This document shows, piece by piece, positions 6,402 through 7,722 of a stretch of 7,722 bases of DNA (positions within the stretch are counted from its first letter, which is position 1; each line of letters opens with the position of its first letter). The position numbers and the translations under genes were made by a program. The stretch is taken from assembly GCA_019312985.1 (NCBI GenBank), contig JAFDCC010000076.1, positions 1-7,722 of the forward strand. The letters are read 5' to 3'. The notes beneath the pieces were generated by a model, which worked only from the letters and a program-made list of their open reading frames with translations, was not told the DNA's origin and searched no databases. Origin of the DNA: Deltaproteobacteria bacterium (GTDB lineage Bacteria; Desulfobacterota; Desulfobulbia; Desulfobulbales; BM004).

Positions 6402-7136
6402 ATGGCGGTAACCCTGGAAGACATCAGAAAGGCGGCGGCGGCAATCCGAAAATACATCAAGCCCACACCCTGCCTGCACTCCCGCACCCTGTCGAGTCTC
6501 TGCCGGGCCGAGGTGTGGCTCAAGTTCGAGAACCTGCAGTTCACGGCATCCTTTAAAGAGCGCGGCGCGCTCAACAAGCTCCTGTCGCTGAGCGCGGCGG
6601 AACGGCACCAGGGCGTCATCTGCATGTCGGCGGGCAACCACGCCCAGGCAGTCGCCTGTCATGCCAGGCGCCTGGGAATTGACGCTGTCATTGTCATGCC
6701 GCGCTCCACTCCCGCTGTCAAGGTCGAACACACCCGCGCCTATGGGGCGGAGGTGATTCTCGCTGGCGACTGTTTCGACGATGCGGCGGCCCACGCCCTG
6801 AAGCTCGCAAAAAAGAGGTGCCTGGTGCTGATACACCCCTATGACGACGAAATGATTATCGCGGGCCAGGGGACCATTGCCCTGGAAATGCTCGAGACAG
6901 AACCTGGACTTGCTGCGCTGATCATCCCGGTGGGAGGCGGCGGCCTCATCAGCGGCAATGCCATTGCGGCCGGGGCACTCAAGAAAGACATCAGCATCAT
7001 CGGGGTCGAGACCGAACGTTTTCCGGCAATGTATAATGCCATCAGGGGTAAAAAGCCCCGGTTCGGCATGTGTTCGCTCGCCGAGGGGATTGCAGTCATG
7101 CAGCCGGGCAAGCTTACCGTGCCAATCGTCCGGTAG
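6402..7136 (+). CDS. threonine ammonia-lyase, 5' fragment (PLP domain, truncated)
   Basis: As it stands this frame yields 244 residues. It contains the PLP lysine K52 in TASFKERGA (48-56), the substrate-carboxylate loop SAGNHAQ (76-82) and the glycine-rich phosphate loop PVGGGGLISG (176-185). It lacks the last part of the PLP fold, including the SGGN segment whose serine faces the pyridine nitrogen of PLP, and the regulatory domain. On its own it is unlikely to be an active enzyme. TAS in place of the more common TGS before the lysine appears, from memory, to be normal in one subfamily. Confidence 0.6.
   Translation: MAVTLEDIRKAAAAIRKYIKPTPCLHSRTLSSLCRAEVWLKFENLQFTASFKERGALNKLLSLSAAERHQGVICMSAGNHAQAVACHARRLGIDAVIVMPRSTPAVKVEHTRAYGAEVILAGDCFDDAAAHALKLAKKRCLVLIHPYDDEMIIAGQGTIALEMLETEPGLAALIIPVGGGGLISGNAIAAGALKKDISIIGVETERFPAMYNAIRGKKPRFGMCSLAEGIAVMQPGKLTVPIVR
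7134..7136 (+). other. in-frame amber codon in threonine ammonia-lyase
   Basis: The triplet TAG falls at codon 245, between a conserved PIVR and LVDEI. Downstream context is CTTGTC. I see no stem-loop directly after it of the kind used for pyrrolysine or programmed readthrough. Confidence 0.85.
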
Positions 7137-7157
7137 CTTGTCGATGAAATCCTCCTG

Positions 7158-7613
7158 GTGACAGAGGAGAGCATCGAGGAGGCGGTCCTGCTCCTGCTGG
7201 AAATAGAAAAAACGGTGGCAGAGGGCGCCGGCGCAGCCGGCCTGGCCGCGCTGTTGCAAAACAGGGACCGCTTTAACGGCAAGAAGGTGGGACTTATCAT
7301 CAGCGGCGGCAACATCGACATGCCGGTGCTGGCGAGGATCATCGGCCGCGGCCTCGTGCGCAACGGGCGCCGCTGCCGCATCGCGGTCGAGCTCCGCGAC
7401 GTTCCCGGGACCCTGACTGCGCTCGTGGCCTGTATCGAAAAAGCAGGAGGTGGTATCGAGGACGCCCGCCACCACCGCTTTTCTGCCAGGGGGACAGTGG
7501 AGAATGTCACTGTGGAATTTATGCTGCAGACCCGCGGCCGCGAGCATGCTGAAGAGATTCTTGCGGCCCTCGAGGCGGCTGGCTATCCGGCCAGGCTCTG
7601 TGATACACCGTGA
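7158..7613 (+). CDS. threonine ammonia-lyase, 3' fragment (SGGN and ACT domain)
   Basis: This is the in-frame continuation after the amber codon, 151 residues if begun at GTG 7158. Numbered in the full frame it holds the conserved EGAGAAGLAAL (274-284), ISGGN (300-304) near the PLP ring, and an ACT-type regulatory domain from about 325 to 400 (begins CRIAVELRDVPGTL), expected to bind an amino acid effector such as isoleucine or valine. No Shine-Dalgarno site precedes the GTG and the seven codons between the stop and the GTG are still conserved family sequence, so independent translation is doubtful. It is best seen as part of the interrupted gene. Confidence 0.45.
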   Translation: MTEESIEEAVLLLLEIEKTVAEGAGAAGLAALLQNRDRFNGKKVGLIISGGNIDMPVLARIIGRGLVRNGRRCRIAVELRDVPGTLTALVACIEKAGGGIEDARHHRFSARGTVENVTVEFMLQTRGREHAEEILAALEAAGYPARLCDTP

Positions 7614-7614
7614 G

Positions 7615-7637
7615 GGCGATGTTGGAGCAGCATCGCC
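7615..7637 (+). repeat. hairpin after the last gene
   Basis: GGCGATG (7615-7621) and CATCGCC (7631-7637) are perfect 7-bp arms around a 9-base loop, starting two bases after the last stop codon. The location suits a transcript end, but no T-run follows, so it is not a classical intrinsic terminator. It may be an mRNA-stabilising hairpin or a factor-dependent end. Confidence 0.4.
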
Positions 7638-7655
7638 GCCGGCAGCAGGACCCGG

Positions 7656-7722
7656 GTGACAGAACTGTTCTTTCGTGCGGCACTGCAGTACAATCCTGTC
7701 CCGAAGGATGGTATAAACGATA
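7656..7722 (+). CDS. possible start of a further gene (partial)
   Basis: From GTG 7656 a frame stays open to the window edge (22 complete codons, beginning MTELFFRAALQYNP). AGGA lies five bases before it. The stretch is too short to recognise a family, and an open run of this length is expected by chance. If real, it would be the next gene of the same strand, 42 bases after the last stop. The rest of 7614-7722 holds only the hairpin. Confidence 0.25.
   Translation, partial: MTELFFRAALQYNPVPKDGIND

Larger units (their letters stand above)
6402..7613 (+). pseudogene. threonine ammonia-lyase interrupted by an in-frame amber codon
   Basis: Read through, this is a 403-codon frame, the normal length of the single-ACT-domain threonine ammonia-lyases, which convert threonine to 2-oxobutyrate and ammonia using PLP. 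Codon 245 is TAG (7134-7136). The frame is the same on both sides and the protein similarity continues without loss (PIVR, stop, LVDEILLVTEE), so this is a nonsense change and not a frameshift or deletion. Relatives usually carry a charged residue there, often Glu, and GAG to TAG is a single base change. All else looks intact. TAG ends three of the five intact genes here, so it is evidently an ordinary stop in this organism. The options are a recent pseudogene, a sequencing error, or readthrough. The intended role was probably supply of 2-oxobutyrate to the oxidoreductase, though an isoleucine-biosynthetic role is possible. Confidence 0.75.

Noticed and set aside
7134..7136. Pyrrolysine or selenocysteine-like recoding at the amber codon
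   Set aside because: TAG serves as the normal stop of three genes in this window, no pyl genes or downstream stem-loop are visible, and threonine ammonia-lyases have no known pyrrolysine site.
6303..7547. 414-codon open frame on the minus strand
   Set aside because: Antisense shadow of the ligase end and the threonine ammonia-lyase; the + strand carries clear family motifs.

Overview
The window carries one compact, rightward-reading gene cluster from a probable anaerobe, about 60% G+C in the coding part. A leader of about 420 bases (AT-richer, no convincing gene) contains a good sigma-70 type promoter. Five intact genes follow, then a sixth broken by an in-frame amber codon. All genes are on the + strand with gaps of 2 to 33 bases or short overlaps, so they read as one operon. 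The ferredoxin-dependent 2-oxoacid oxidoreductase points to an anaerobe. Strong Shine-Dalgarno sites, a TTG start and the gene types would suit a G+C-rich Clostridia-type Firmicute (syntrophic or amino-acid-fermenting), but the sequence alone does not fix the taxon.

Layout: 1-421 leader with inverted repeats and a promoter at 324-352; 422-1555 a Leu/Val/Phe-type amino acid dehydrogenase; 1589-2533 fused gamma-delta subunit, 2530-3777 alpha subunit and 3789-4715 beta subunit of a pyruvate/ketoisovalerate-type 2-oxoacid:ferredoxin oxidoreductase; 4699-6399 an AMP-forming medium-chain-type acyl-CoA synthetase; 6402-7613 a threonine ammonia-lyase interrupted by TAG at 7134-7136; 7614-7722 a small hairpin and possibly the first codons of another gene.

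The genes form a coherent 2-oxoacid module. The dehydrogenase interconverts an amino acid and its 2-oxoacid with NAD(H). The oxidoreductase interconverts 2-oxoacid and acyl-CoA with ferredoxin. The ligase interconverts acyl-CoA and free acid with AMP/ATP. Threonine ammonia-lyase would supply 2-oxobutyrate to the same oxidoreductase. Run one way this is oxidative amino acid degradation; run the other way it is reductive carboxylation of short or branched acids into amino acids. The sequence does not decide the direction.

The most notable points are: the dehydrogenase has lost both residues that hold the glutamate side-chain carboxylate; the first ferredoxin motif of the delta domain has an extra residue (CX2CX3CX3CP); the threonine ammonia-lyase has a clean single-codon nonsense interruption; and the leader contains palindromes without an assigned role. 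I found no CRISPR array, tRNA, rRNA, insertion sequence or defence system. I do not see a clearly novel system; the interest is in the combination and in these residue-level oddities.
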